Below are positions 1-8,557 of a stretch of 64,000 nucleotides of DNA, piece after piece. The DNA comes from WTGJ01 sp965237765 (GTDB lineage Bacteria; Chloroflexota; Anaerolineae; Aggregatilineales; Phototrophicaceae): positions 1 to 64,000 of the forward strand of contig OZ250157.1 of assembly GCA_965237765.1 (NCBI GenBank), read 5' to 3'. Under the pieces are notes generated by a model that worked only from the letters and a program-made list of their open reading frames with translations, was not told the origin of the DNA and searched no databases. Position numbers and translations under genes: made by a program. Numbering within the stretch: the stretch's first letter is position 1; each line of letters opens with the position of its first letter.

Positions 1-280
1 GCAATTCGCTATCGGGGAATTGCAAGAAGTGTGGCCAGGCTAACAGCCCCGCCGCCTCTGTCTGCGGGAAATCCACTGCGGCCGTGAGCAGGTGCTGGAT
101 ATCGATCGCTTCCGCCAGCATTCCGCCCGGTATGATGCCGCCACGCGTGACCATGAGCATCGCTTCGAACCCGCCGACGGCTTCCAGCTGCGGCAAGAGG
201 ATATCGACCAACTGGTCCACATCCCCCCAACTCAGAAATTCGGCGCGACCTGGTTGCCAGGGCGTATGTTCTACGCTCAT
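1..280 (-). CDS. Phosphoribosyltransferase-like protein, 5' fragment
   Basis: The first 93 codons of a gene that runs off the left edge; read on the minus strand from ATG at 278-280. The start has a purine-rich GAGAAG directly upstream. The translation has the look of a purine (xanthine/hypoxanthine-type) phosphoribosyltransferase N-terminus: SWGDVDQL, a hydrophobic strand ending in MVTRGGIIPGGMLAEA (the family's 'TRGG..P..la' segment that contacts pyrophosphate), then FPDSEL just before where the PRPP-binding loop would be expected. It begins 28 bases after the aldehyde dehydrogenase stop, so it is probably the last visible gene of that transcript. The PRPP loop itself lies outside the window, so substrate is unknown. 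Confidence 0.6.
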   Translation of the reverse strand, partial: MSVEHTPWQPGRAEFLSWGDVDQLVDILLPQLEAVGGFEAMLMVTRGGIIPGGMLAEAIDIQHLLTAAVDFPQTEAAGLLAWPHFLQFPDSEL

Positions 281-308
281 CTTCTCGCTTTTGCCCAACT
301 CTAGCGAA

Positions 309-1868
309 TCAGATGCGTTCAGCGATGCTCTTAGCCTGCGTGAAGAGCAGCAAATAATCTGGCCCGCCCGCTTTGCTATCGGTGCCGCTCATGTTGAAGC
401 CGCCAAAAGGCTGCAAACCCACAAACGCGCCGGTGCATTTCCGGTTTAAGTACAAATTTCCAACGTGAAATTCGCGCCGCGCTCGCTCCAATCGCCCTTC
501 ATCTCGACTATACACTGCGCCCGTCAAACCATATTCAGTGCCATTCACGATAGCCAGACCATCGTCAAAATCCTTCGCCGGCACCAATGCCAACACAGGC
601 CCAAAGATTTCTTCCTTTGCGATGCGCGCGTTCCCATCCACATGGCCAAATATCGTCGGCTGGACGAAGTAACCACCCTCGTCAGTATCCACCACACTAC
701 CGCCGAGCAACAACTCGCCCTCACTGCAACCAATTTCCAGGTAACCGCTGATCTTGCGGAGCGCGTCGCGGTCGATCACCGGACCGACATGGATGGATGA
801 GCCCTCCGCCGGCGCGCCTACGGCCAGCTCAAGCGTCCGCTCGAGTACGCGGCGCTGGATCTCATCATAGACTTCCTCAACAATGATCGCGCGCGAGCAA
901 GCGGAGCACTTTTGCCCCTGGAAGCCGAACGCGCTCGTGACGATGCCTTCTGCCGCGGCATCCAAATCGGCCGTTTCGTCCACGAGGATGGCGTCTTTAC
1001 CGCCCATTTCGAGAATGGAGCGTTTCAGCCATTGCTGGCCTTCCTGCACCTGCGCGGTCTTGGCATAAATTTCCGTGCCCACTTCACGCGAACCAGTAAA
1101 GACAACAAAACGCGTTTCCGGGTTTTCGACCATGCGCGCGCCGACTACCTCGCCAGGTCCGGTGATAAAATTCAGCACGCCTGGCGGCAATCCCTGCTCC
1201 CAAAAGAGCTGGCAAATCTTATAGGCGATCCAGGGGCTTTGCTCGGCTGGCTTCAGCACGACCGTATTTCCCGAGACAAGCGCAGCCGCCGTCATGCCGC
1301 AGGCGATGGCGTTTGGGAAATTCCAGGGCGGGATGACAGCGCCGACACCGAGCGGGATATAGTACAGACTGTTGCGGTCGCCATCGTATTCGCTTAGCTC
1401 GTCGCTGCTATCGGCGATGCGCAACATCTGCCGCGCGTAATATTCCATGAAATCGATAGCTTCCGCAGTATCGCCATCCGCTTCCGGCCATGTTTTGCCT
1501 ACTTCCAAGACCATCGTGGCGCTGAATTCGTGCTTGCGGCGTCGCATCTCGGCCGCGGCTCGCACCAAGTACGCGGCGCGCTCAGCGACAGGAGTATACT
1601 GCCAGCTCTTGAAAGCGGCAGCGGCGGCGGCAATCGCGTGGTCAGCCACATCGGCATCGCCATCAGCAAAATGACCGAGAATTTCTTGCGGCAGCGCGGG
1701 GTTCACCGAGGGAAAATGCCGCTCCGTCTGCTCCTCTTCGCCATCAATCACCAGCGGATAAGTCCGCCCACATTGTGAGCGGACCAGCTCCAATGCTTCT
1801 CGAAAGGCAGCAGCATTCTCTTCATCATTGAAGTCAGTGAAAGGCTCATTCTGAAATGGGGGGTACAT
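309..1868 (-). CDS. 1-pyrroline-5-carboxylate dehydrogenase (RocA/PruA type)
   Basis: NAD-dependent aldehyde dehydrogenase oxidising glutamate semialdehyde/P5C to glutamate in proline or arginine catabolism. The protein of about 519 residues opens with the P5CDH-typical NEPFTDF segment. It carries the cofactor-binding PPWNFPNAI, the catalytic glutamate in LEMGGKDA and the nucleophilic cysteine in GFQGQKCSACSR, all in family order, with EEIFGPV and PFGGFNMSG near the C-terminus. I prefer the ATG at 1868 because GGAG sits six bases ahead; an in-frame ATG at 1880 is also possible. No proline dehydrogenase is adjacent, so assignment to proline catabolism rests on family resemblance only. Length is normal. 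Confidence 0.87.
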   Translation of the reverse strand: MYPPFQNEPFTDFNDEENAAAFREALELVRSQCGRTYPLVIDGEEEQTERHFPSVNPALPQEILGHFADGDADVADHAIAAAAAAFKSWQYTPVAERAAYLVRAAAEMRRRKHEFSATMVLEVGKTWPEADGDTAEAIDFMEYYARQMLRIADSSDELSEYDGDRNSLYYIPLGVGAVIPPWNFPNAIACGMTAAALVSGNTVVLKPAEQSPWIAYKICQLFWEQGLPPGVLNFITGPGEVVGARMVENPETRFVVFTGSREVGTEIYAKTAQVQEGQQWLKRSILEMGGKDAILVDETADLDAAAEGIVTSAFGFQGQKCSACSRAIIVEEVYDEIQRRVLERTLELAVGAPAEGSSIHVGPVIDRDALRKISGYLEIGCSEGELLLGGSVVDTDEGGYFVQPTIFGHVDGNARIAKEEIFGPVLALVPAKDFDDGLAIVNGTEYGLTGAVYSRDEGRLERARREFHVGNLYLNRKCTGAFVGLQPFGGFNMSGTDSKAGGPDYLLLFTQAKSIAERI

Positions 1869-1905
1869 CACAATCTCCATCTCTCACTCGGCTCTTTTCA
1901 TCCTG

Positions 1906-1911
1906 ATTATA
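1906..1911 (-). promoter_or_regulatory. Possible -10 element upstream of the aldehyde dehydrogenase
   Basis: A perfect TATAAT on the minus strand in the 40-52 base gap between pnp and the dehydrogenase. No convincing -35 lies 16-18 bases upstream, so this is only a candidate for separate transcription of the last two genes. Confidence 0.25.
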
Positions 1912-1920
1912 GCCCGATAA

Positions 1921-4119
1921 TTAGCGCCGGTCGCGCCGGTTTCCGCCGCCACGCATGTTGCGGCCACCACCATCGCGCCGCCGCCCACCGCCGCCGCGGT
2001 CGCGCTCGCGCGCTTCTTCCACCGACCAGCCTTCGAGTACGGCCTGGCGACTCAGGCGAACTTTGCCCTCTGAAGACACGTCAGTGACCATGACCATTAT
2101 TTCATCGCCGAGGGCTACCTCGCTTTCTACCGATTCCACGTGATAATCGGCGAGCTGCGAAATATGCACCAGTCCATCTTTGCCGGGCAAAAACTCCACG
2201 AAAGCGCCATAGGGTTCGACACGCCGTACTTTACCCGTATAGATACGCCCCAACTCGGCATCTTCAGTGAGCAGGGAGATCTCTTCTTCTGCTTGCTCCA
2301 CCGACGGCCCGTCGTTACCAGCGATGAAGATCGTGCCATCTTCTTGGATGTCAATTTTCACACCGAGTCGCTCTTGCATGCCGCGCACCGTCTTGCCGCC
2401 GGGGCCGATCACGGCCCCGATTTTATCGGAATTGACTTTGACGGTCGTCATTCTAGGCGCGAATTCGTTGAGGCCGACTCGCGGCTCAGCGATGGCTTCG
2501 TGCATCACATCCAATATTATCAAGCGTGCTTCGCGCGCCTGCTCAAGCGCTTCACGCAATGTTGCCTCGGAAATGCCACGAACCTTAATATCCATCTGCA
2601 AGGCTGTAATGCCCCCAGCCGTGCCGGCCACTTTGAAATCCATATCGCCCAGGTGATCTTCCATGCCCTGTATGTCGGTCAGCACAACGACTTCTTCGCC
2701 TTCCTGGATGAGGCCCATCGCGATTCCTGCGACCGGGCGGCGAATCGGCACTCCAGCATCCATCAGCGCCAACGTGCTGCCACATACACTCGCCATCGAT
2801 GTGCTGCCATTCGAGCTGAGCACCTCGCTAACCAAGCGGATGGTATAAGGGAACTCATCCTCGGGCGGCAGCATCACACGGAGCGCCGCTTCCGCCAGCG
2901 CGCCATGTCCGACTTCGCGCCGCTTCGTCCCACGCAGGGGCCATGTTTCGCCCGTGCTGAATGGCGGAAAATTGTAATGATGCAGGTAGCGTTTGCTATC
3001 TTCTGGATGCAAGCCATCCAATATCTGCGATTCGCGCGGGGTGCCCAGCGTCGCGATAGTCAAGACTTGCGTTTCGCCGCGCTCAAAGAGACCCGACCCA
3101 TGCACACGAGGGAACAAGTTCGTTTCTGCGGAGAGCTGACGCAATTCAGCTGGCGCTCGGCCATCGGGACGGATGCTCTCTGCAATGATGCGTGCACGTA
3201 ATGCCTTATTGAAAGCACTCCGGACACCCACGCTCACATCGGCCAGATCCACATCGCCCGCTGCGGCCGGCTCGGCGTACAGCTCCCGTTGCCGATCCAC
3301 AATGCCGCTCAAAGCTTCGCGCCGCAAATCACGGTCGGGAATATCCCGCACGATGTCGTTGACTTCCGCCTGCACCTGCTCGCACACTTGCTGAATAAGT
3401 TCTTGATTCGCGCGGGAAAACGCTGGTTCGCTCTTTGGTTTCCCCAATTGTGCACGCATCTCCTCTTGCAAGGCGATGATTGGCTGGATGCTCTCATGCG
3501 CTAGCGTCATCGCCCGCAACATCGTCGCTTCATCGACTTCCTGCGCACCGCCTTCCACCATGTTGATTGCGGCGGCCGTCCCCGAAACGCGCAAATCGAG
3601 CTGGCTATTTTCCATCTCAGAGATGATTGGGTTAACCACCAGCTCGCTATCAACGAGACCAACGCGCGCGCCGGCGACAGGACCATTCCATGGAATATTG
3701 GATATGGTCAGCGCGGCACTTGCGGCAATAATACACAGCATATCCGGGTAGTTTTCTTGGTCATGCGCAAAGGCCGTCAGAATGACTTGCACATCATTTC
3801 GCATATTCTTTGGGAAGAGTGGGCGCAGGGTACGATCGACGACGCGTGAGATTAGGATTGCTGCTTCCGCAGGCCGCCCTTCGCGCCGAAAGAAGCTACC
3901 AGGAATGCGCCCGGCGGCGTAAAGTTTCTCTTCATAATCGACGCTTAATGGAAAGAAATCCAAATCACGCGGCGATTTGCTCATGGTCGCGCTGGCGAAG
4001 ATGATAGTATCGCCCATGCGCGCGGTTACGGCGCCACCGGCCTGGCCGGCCAAACGCCCTGTTTCTATCTCAATTTTCTTGCCTGCCACTTCGGTCGTAA
4101 AAGTCTGACTCTTAGCCAT
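1921..4119 (-). CDS. pnp: Polynucleotide phosphorylase
   Basis: 3'-5' phosphorolytic exoribonuclease of the RNA degradosome, acting in the cytoplasm as a trimer. The 732-residue protein has the full domain order: RNase PH core 1, an alpha-helical linker, RNase PH core 2, a KH domain with GPGGKTVRGM (about residues 560-620), and an S1 domain with GKVRRVEPYGAFVEF (about 630-695). The tail of about 30 residues is rich in Arg and Gly (RGGGG, RGGGNRRDRR), an RNA-binding type extension that is not essential to the enzyme core. It follows rpsO, the common bacterial pairing. Start ATG at 4119 is supported by family alignment (AKSQ..TTEVAGK). Confidence 0.97.
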   Translation of the reverse strand: MAKSQTFTTEVAGKKIEIETGRLAGQAGGAVTARMGDTIIFASATMSKSPRDLDFFPLSVDYEEKLYAAGRIPGSFFRREGRPAEAAILISRVVDRTLRPLFPKNMRNDVQVILTAFAHDQENYPDMLCIIAASAALTISNIPWNGPVAGARVGLVDSELVVNPIISEMENSQLDLRVSGTAAAINMVEGGAQEVDEATMLRAMTLAHESIQPIIALQEEMRAQLGKPKSEPAFSRANQELIQQVCEQVQAEVNDIVRDIPDRDLRREALSGIVDRQRELYAEPAAAGDVDLADVSVGVRSAFNKALRARIIAESIRPDGRAPAELRQLSAETNLFPRVHGSGLFERGETQVLTIATLGTPRESQILDGLHPEDSKRYLHHYNFPPFSTGETWPLRGTKRREVGHGALAEAALRVMLPPEDEFPYTIRLVSEVLSSNGSTSMASVCGSTLALMDAGVPIRRPVAGIAMGLIQEGEEVVVLTDIQGMEDHLGDMDFKVAGTAGGITALQMDIKVRGISEATLREALEQAREARLIILDVMHEAIAEPRVGLNEFAPRMTTVKVNSDKIGAVIGPGGKTVRGMQERLGVKIDIQEDGTIFIAGNDGPSVEQAEEEISLLTEDAELGRIYTGKVRRVEPYGAFVEFLPGKDGLVHISQLADYHVESVESEVALGDEIMVMVTDVSSEGKVRLSRQAVLEGWSVEEARERDRGGGGRRRDGGGRNMRGGGNRRDRR

Positions 4120-4163
4120 CGTATTCCTTATTCCGTCCGTCTTCTGTCATCATGTATGGCGAT

Positions 4164-4183
4164 AACCCGCCAGGATGCGGGCT
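4164..4183 (-). terminator. Hairpin between rpsO and pnp
   Basis: On the minus strand a 7-bp stem (AGCCCGC / GCGGGTT, one G-T pair) closes a 6-base loop. There is no U-run after it. It sits in the rpsO-pnp gap, where other bacteria carry a processing or attenuation hairpin; role here is inferred. Confidence 0.35.
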
Positions 4184-4250
4184 ACTACTGTTTCCGCTAA
4201 TTTGGGTCAATCTCGAAGAGGCTGATTGTGCCGCTATTGCCCGCAAAACG

Positions 4251-4520
4251 TTAGCGCCGCAAACCCAGGCGCGCGATCAATTCGCGATAACCGTTCGGGT
4301 CTTTCGCACGCAAGTAGCGCTGGAAACGCCGGCGCTGCCCGACCATCTTCAATAAACCCCGTCGCGAATGCTCGTCCTTCTTATGCAATTGCAAGTGCCC
4401 TGTCAGTAGCCGTATCCGCGCGGTGAGGATGGCGATTTGCACTTGCGCCGAACCGGTATCACCCGGACGAAGCCCGTATTCGCGGATAACAGCTTCTTTT
4501 TCGCTCTTAGGTAGCGACAT
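4251..4520 (-). CDS. rpsO: 30S ribosomal protein S15
   Basis: An 89-residue primary 16S rRNA-binding protein of the small subunit. The sequence matches the family along its whole length: DTGSAQVQIA, the LTGHLQLHKKDEHSRRGLL helix-turn region with the rRNA-contacting H-K-D-x-H-S-R, and the QRRRFQRYL C-terminal helix. Length is standard. Upstream of pnp with a 131-base gap that contains a hairpin. Confidence 0.97.
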   Translation of the reverse strand: MSLPKSEKEAVIREYGLRPGDTGSAQVQIAILTARIRLLTGHLQLHKKDEHSRRGLLKMVGQRRRFQRYLRAKDPNGYRELIARLGLRR

Positions 4521-4634
4521 TGCCTATCCCTTCTTCAGCCACCACAAGGGCAGGATAGTTTGCCCAGGGGTCAACATATTGAACGCGCGCCTATTCTAAT
4601 GGAATGCCCGCGCGGCTGTCTATGGTGGATTCCG

Positions 4635-6080
4635 TCAATAAGCGCGCGCGAAGAGGGCGATTTGAGCCGAGTGCGCGCCAGTGAAGAAACAGGGTTTGTC
4701 ATCCGTCGGTTGCTCCAGCGGAAAGCAACGAATCGTCGCGCCCGTCTCCTGTTGTACGCGCTGCTCATCCTCATCACTGCCCGCCCACCAACCGCGTGCC
4801 CAACCCGCGTTGCTCTCAATCACTTGCCGCAGCTCGTCATAATTGCGCACGTCTTGGATATTCTCATCACGGAAGCGGCGCGCCTCTTCGAATAGATTCT
4901 GCTGGATATCCACCAACAAATCGCGCAATATCGGCTGGCAGGCTTCTTGAGGGATCAGCAGCTTGCCCGCTTTGCCCGGTTTATCACGCCGAGAGAGCAT
5001 TATGTTGCCACTGGCCAGATCGCGCGGCCCCATATCCACACGAACCGGCACGCCGCGAAGCTCCCAATCGTTAAATTTGTAGCCCGGCGAAATTCCTTCT
5101 CGGTCATCCAGGTGCGCGCGGATCCCCGCAGCGTTCAGCTCATCCTTTATCGCGCAAAGCCGTTCTAATATGGCGCAACGTTGTCCATCATCACGATATA
5201 TCGGCACCAGCACCGCCTGATATGGCGCGAGGCGCGGGGGCAAGCGCAAGCCCTGGTCATCGCCATGCGCCATGATGACCGCGCCGATCATGCGCGTGCT
5301 CATTCCCCACGATGTCGTCCAACAGTAATCCTGCACGTTTTCGGGGGTGAGGTATTTCATATCAAAAGCTCGCGCGAAATTTTGCCCCAAGTTATGGCTC
5401 GTCCCGGATTGCAAGGCGCGCTTATCCCGCATCATCGCCTCGATCGTATATGTGCGAATAGCGCCAGCGAAACGCTCTTTGGCGCTCTTCAAGCCACTAA
5501 TGACCGGTATCGCTGCCTCATCTTCCGCCAATTCGACGTAAATCCGCAACATTTGTCGCGTTTCGGCTTCCGCTTCCTCGCTCGTGGCATGGGCGGTATG
5601 CCCTTCTTGCCACAGGAATTCACTCGTCCGCAAGAAGGCCCGCGGCCGCAATTCCCAGCGCACCACATTAGACCACTGGTTGATAAGCAAAGGCAAGTCG
5701 CGATAGGATTGAATCCAATTCGCGAAAGCTTCGCCGACGATCGTCTCCGATGTCGGGCGAATTACGTAAGGCTCCTCCAGTTTCTTGCCACCCGCATGCG
5801 TGACGACGGCCAGCTCTGGGCTGAAACCTTCGATATGCTCCGATTCGCGTTGGATGTAACTTTGCGGGATAAGCAGTGGGAAATAAGCGTTCTGATGCCC
5901 GGTTGCTCTAAAGCGCAGATCGAGCGCCGACTTGATCGCCTCCCATAGCTCAAAACCATACGGGCGTATGATGATACAGCCCCTGACTGGCGATTGCGCC
6001 GCCAACCCCGCGCGATAGACGACCTCGTTATACCAGTTGGCGAAATCTTCCGACTGCGCTGTCAGTCGCTGATCGGACAT
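4635..6080 (-). CDS. proS: Prolyl-tRNA synthetase, archaeal/eukaryote-like type
   Basis: Class II aminoacyl-tRNA synthetase charging tRNA-Pro. At 481 residues it is the short (ProS3) form: it lacks the ~180-residue editing insertion of the typical bacterial enzyme and has a C-terminal zinc-type domain ending in a terminal tyrosine (ALFARAY), a hallmark of the archaeal/eukaryotic type. Motif 2 region RPTSETIVGEAF and WELRPRAFLRTSEF are clear, as is the GTSHNLGQNFA segment. Start ATG at 6080 has GGAG upstream. The absence of the bacterial editing domain means mischarged Ala-tRNA-Pro would need a trans-editing factor (inference). Confidence 0.95.
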   Translation of the reverse strand: MSDQRLTAQSEDFANWYNEVVYRAGLAAQSPVRGCIIIRPYGFELWEAIKSALDLRFRATGHQNAYFPLLIPQSYIQRESEHIEGFSPELAVVTHAGGKKLEEPYVIRPTSETIVGEAFANWIQSYRDLPLLINQWSNVVRWELRPRAFLRTSEFLWQEGHTAHATSEEAEAETRQMLRIYVELAEDEAAIPVISGLKSAKERFAGAIRTYTIEAMMRDKRALQSGTSHNLGQNFARAFDMKYLTPENVQDYCWTTSWGMSTRMIGAVIMAHGDDQGLRLPPRLAPYQAVLVPIYRDDGQRCAILERLCAIKDELNAAGIRAHLDDREGISPGYKFNDWELRGVPVRVDMGPRDLASGNIMLSRRDKPGKAGKLLIPQEACQPILRDLLVDIQQNLFEEARRFRDENIQDVRNYDELRQVIESNAGWARGWWAGSDEDEQRVQQETGATIRCFPLEQPTDDKPCFFTGAHSAQIALFARAY

Positions 6081-6154
6081 GCCATCTCCATCATTGTTTG
6101 AAACGGCGAACAGACGAGGCCATTATACACAAGCGCGCGCCGGGGTCGGGCAAA

Positions 6155-7645
6155 TCAATAGGCGTTGCGGCTGCTCCTCATGACGATTTGATATACCGTC
6201 CGCAAGATGATTTTGAAATCCAACCAGAGCGACCAATGCTCAACATACCAGAGGTCATGGCGTGTGCGTTCCTTGATGGAAGTATCGCCACGCAAACCGT
6301 TCACTTGTGCCCAACCCGTCATCCCCGCTTTCTCCTGGTGACGATCCATATAACGCGGGATGCGCCTGCGGAATTCCCTAACGAAATAGGGCTGTTCCGG
6401 CCGCGGACCGACGAGGCTCATATGCCCGAGCAAGACGTTGATCAACTGCGGCATCTCATCCCAACTGGTGCGGCGCATGACGCGGCCAACACGGGTTATG
6501 CGCGGGTCATTTACCACCGTCCAGCCAGGGCCCCGGCTTTCCGCATCCTTGCGCATCGAGCGGAACTTGATCATCGGGAAAGGCTTGCCATCCAAGCCCA
6601 TGCGCTGCTGTATATGAAAGACCGGGCCGCGCATTTGGGCGCGGATGACAATACTGGTCAGCAACATCAGCGGCGAGAATAGAAGCATCCCCACGGTTGC
6701 GCCGAAGACATCCATCCCACGCTTCAAACTCAGACGCCAGCCACGCAATGAAATATCTTGCACCGAAACTATGCGTGTGCCGCCCATATCATCCAAACTC
6801 ATATCACCGATCATCTGATTAAGTAGCTCGGGGAAAACCTTGATATCAACTTTGCCGCGCCGACACAATCCGATTACTTCGGGTAACTGCTCTAGCTCTT
6901 CTATTGGCAAAGCAACGATGACGTGTTCAATCTGTAAGCGATCCAAGATTTCCGGCAGTTGTTTATGATGACCTACAACCGGAATGTTGGCAAATCTCCC
7001 CTTTGGCAACAGCTTATTGGCGTTGCTCACTACGCCAATCACCTGATAGCCGAGCGATGGCGCTTTCTCTAGGAAGTGAATGATTTCTTGCGAGCTGGCG
7101 CCAGTGCCAATGATTAGCAAATTGTCTCTCAGGATCCCGCGCCGCCGCCAGCGCAAGACGAGCTGACGGTGAAATGTGCGCCCAAAAACCAGCAACACTA
7201 GACAAATCGCCCAGATATAGAAAAACATACCGCGCGGATAATCAACCTCCAGCACGGTGTTCTTAAAGATGAACTCTTGCAACGCGCTCGTTACCAATGT
7301 ACCGACGGTGAAGGTTCCGACCAGGGCGCGCACCATATCCAGTAAGCTGCTCACACGTCGCTGGTGGTATAGCTGTGTAGCGTAAAATAGCGTGATGTTG
7401 ACGGCAAGATGAACGAAGAGAACAGGCACATATCGCAGCAGAGACGGCGGATCGCGCGGGACTGGGAAGAAGGGCAAGACTTTGCGCGCTTCATACCCGA
7501 GCACGAAGGCGACGCTCAAAGCCAGCAGATCCAGTATTGGCAAGGTTGTGTACGCGAAGAACTGCGCAAGCCGGTTGGGCGAATGGCTGCGTGGCGTCGC
7601 TAAGGGCGTATAATTGTGGCTCTCTTCGGTTCCGTTTCTCGCCAA
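6155..7645 (-). CDS. Exopolysaccharide polyprenyl-phosphate sugar-1-phosphate transferase
   Basis: Membrane phosphoglycosyltransferase (WcaJ/WbaP family) that loads the first sugar-1-phosphate onto undecaprenyl phosphate. The 496-residue protein has hydrophobic N-terminal segments (about residues 28-50, 65-90, 105-130, 140-160), a central nucleotide-binding-like domain (LLIIGTGASSQEI), a further membrane segment (VFGATVGMLLFSPLML) and the catalytic C-terminal domain with MIKFRSMRKDAE, VGPRPEQPYFV and AGMTGWAQVNGLRG. The gene start overlaps the end of the upstream glycosyltransferase by 46 bases, so the two are probably co-translated. Likely role is first step of a surface polysaccharide; the sugar is unknown. 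Confidence 0.9.
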   Translation of the reverse strand: MARNGTEESHNYTPLATPRSHSPNRLAQFFAYTTLPILDLLALSVAFVLGYEARKVLPFFPVPRDPPSLLRYVPVLFVHLAVNITLFYATQLYHQRRVSSLLDMVRALVGTFTVGTLVTSALQEFIFKNTVLEVDYPRGMFFYIWAICLVLLVFGRTFHRQLVLRWRRRGILRDNLLIIGTGASSQEIIHFLEKAPSLGYQVIGVVSNANKLLPKGRFANIPVVGHHKQLPEILDRLQIEHVIVALPIEELEQLPEVIGLCRRGKVDIKVFPELLNQMIGDMSLDDMGGTRIVSVQDISLRGWRLSLKRGMDVFGATVGMLLFSPLMLLTSIVIRAQMRGPVFHIQQRMGLDGKPFPMIKFRSMRKDAESRGPGWTVVNDPRITRVGRVMRRTSWDEMPQLINVLLGHMSLVGPRPEQPYFVREFRRRIPRYMDRHQEKAGMTGWAQVNGLRGDTSIKERTRHDLWYVEHWSLWLDFKIILRTVYQIVMRSSRNAY

Positions 7646-8505
7646 ATACCAATACCTCCCTTCATGAGTATGCCCAGCATTACAAGATAATGCAACCAGA
7701 AAACCGTTTGCTGACGGTAATGCTTCTGATAAAACAGCAGCATGGCTCGGTAAAATTCGCGTCGCGCACGCACGCTTTGCCGACTAGAGGCGCGCTTGAC
7801 ATGACGCACTACGACCGAGGGATTATAGCGAATCTGCCAGCCCATCTGGCGGATGCGGAATGCCCAATCGAGATCTTCACCATACATGAAAAAACGCTCA
7901 TCAAGCAAACCTGCAGCTGCGATCGCCTCCGCACGTACCATCATGAAGGCACCGACGACGGAATCAACCTCGATATCTTCATCCGGATCGACGAAAGTCA
8001 TGTTGTAACGACCGAAACGCTGGTTACGCGGGAAACGTCGCGCTAGACCGATAAAATGCCAAAAGGAGACACTTGGGGACGGGAAGCTGCGTCGACAAGC
8101 GAGGTCAAGACTGCCATCCGGCAAAATTAATTTTGGCCCCGCTGCGCCGAGTAATGGCCGCTCATCCAGGTAGCGCAACATATCGCAGAGGGCAGTCGGT
8201 GGCAACTCTGTATCGGGATTGAGCAGCAAGATGTAGCGCGGCCTCGGCCTTCCCCTCCCAGCGAATCCCAACGCGCGCAAACCCATATTGTTGGCGGCCG
8301 AATAGCCCACATTGGTCTCGTTAGTCAATAACTCAGCTTGCGGATAACGCGAATTGACCAACTCCACGCTATCATCGGTCGAAGCATTATCGACAACGAT
8401 GACGTGATATTGGAACGCGCCTTCGCTTGCGAAGATGGAATTCAGGCAGCGCGCCAGCAACGTTGAGACGTTCCAACTGATGATGATGATTCCGAGGTCG
8501 CGCAT
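7600..8505 (-). CDS. Family 2 glycosyltransferase (rhamnosyltransferase-like)
   Basis: A 301-residue GT-A fold transferase. It has IIIISWNVS at the N-terminus, VVDNASTDDSVEL for the nucleotide site, LLNPDTELPP with the metal-binding D-x-D equivalent, and RFFMYGEDLDWAFRIRQ carrying the catalytic base region. I start it at ATG 8505 because GT2 proteins of this type begin a few residues before the first strand; an in-frame ATG at 8529 is possible, and anything longer would overlap murE in implausible sequence. A hydrophobic stretch near the C-terminus (FWLHYLVMLGILM) suggests membrane association. With the downstream sugar transferase it forms a small surface-glycan pair. Confidence 0.88.
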   Translation of the reverse strand: MRDLGIIIISWNVSTLLARCLNSIFASEGAFQYHVIVVDNASTDDSVELVNSRYPQAELLTNETNVGYSAANNMGLRALGFAGRGRPRPRYILLLNPDTELPPTALCDMLRYLDERPLLGAAGPKLILPDGSLDLACRRSFPSPSVSFWHFIGLARRFPRNQRFGRYNMTFVDPDEDIEVDSVVGAFMMVRAEAIAAAGLLDERFFMYGEDLDWAFRIRQMGWQIRYNPSVVVRHVKRASSRQSVRARREFYRAMLLFYQKHYRQQTVFWLHYLVMLGILMKGGIGIWRETEPKRATIIRP

Positions 8506-8557
8506 GGCGCCGCCGTCTCTTGATGCCATTCTAGCATAGGCTAAGGCGCATCCTGCG

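Noticed and set aside
1930..2010. Repetitive GC-rich sequence as a possible repeat array
   Set aside because: It encodes the Arg/Gly-rich C-terminal tail of polynucleotide phosphorylase.
2140..3201. 353-codon open frame on the plus strand
   Set aside because: Antisense shadow of pnp; no family pattern and no ribosome site.
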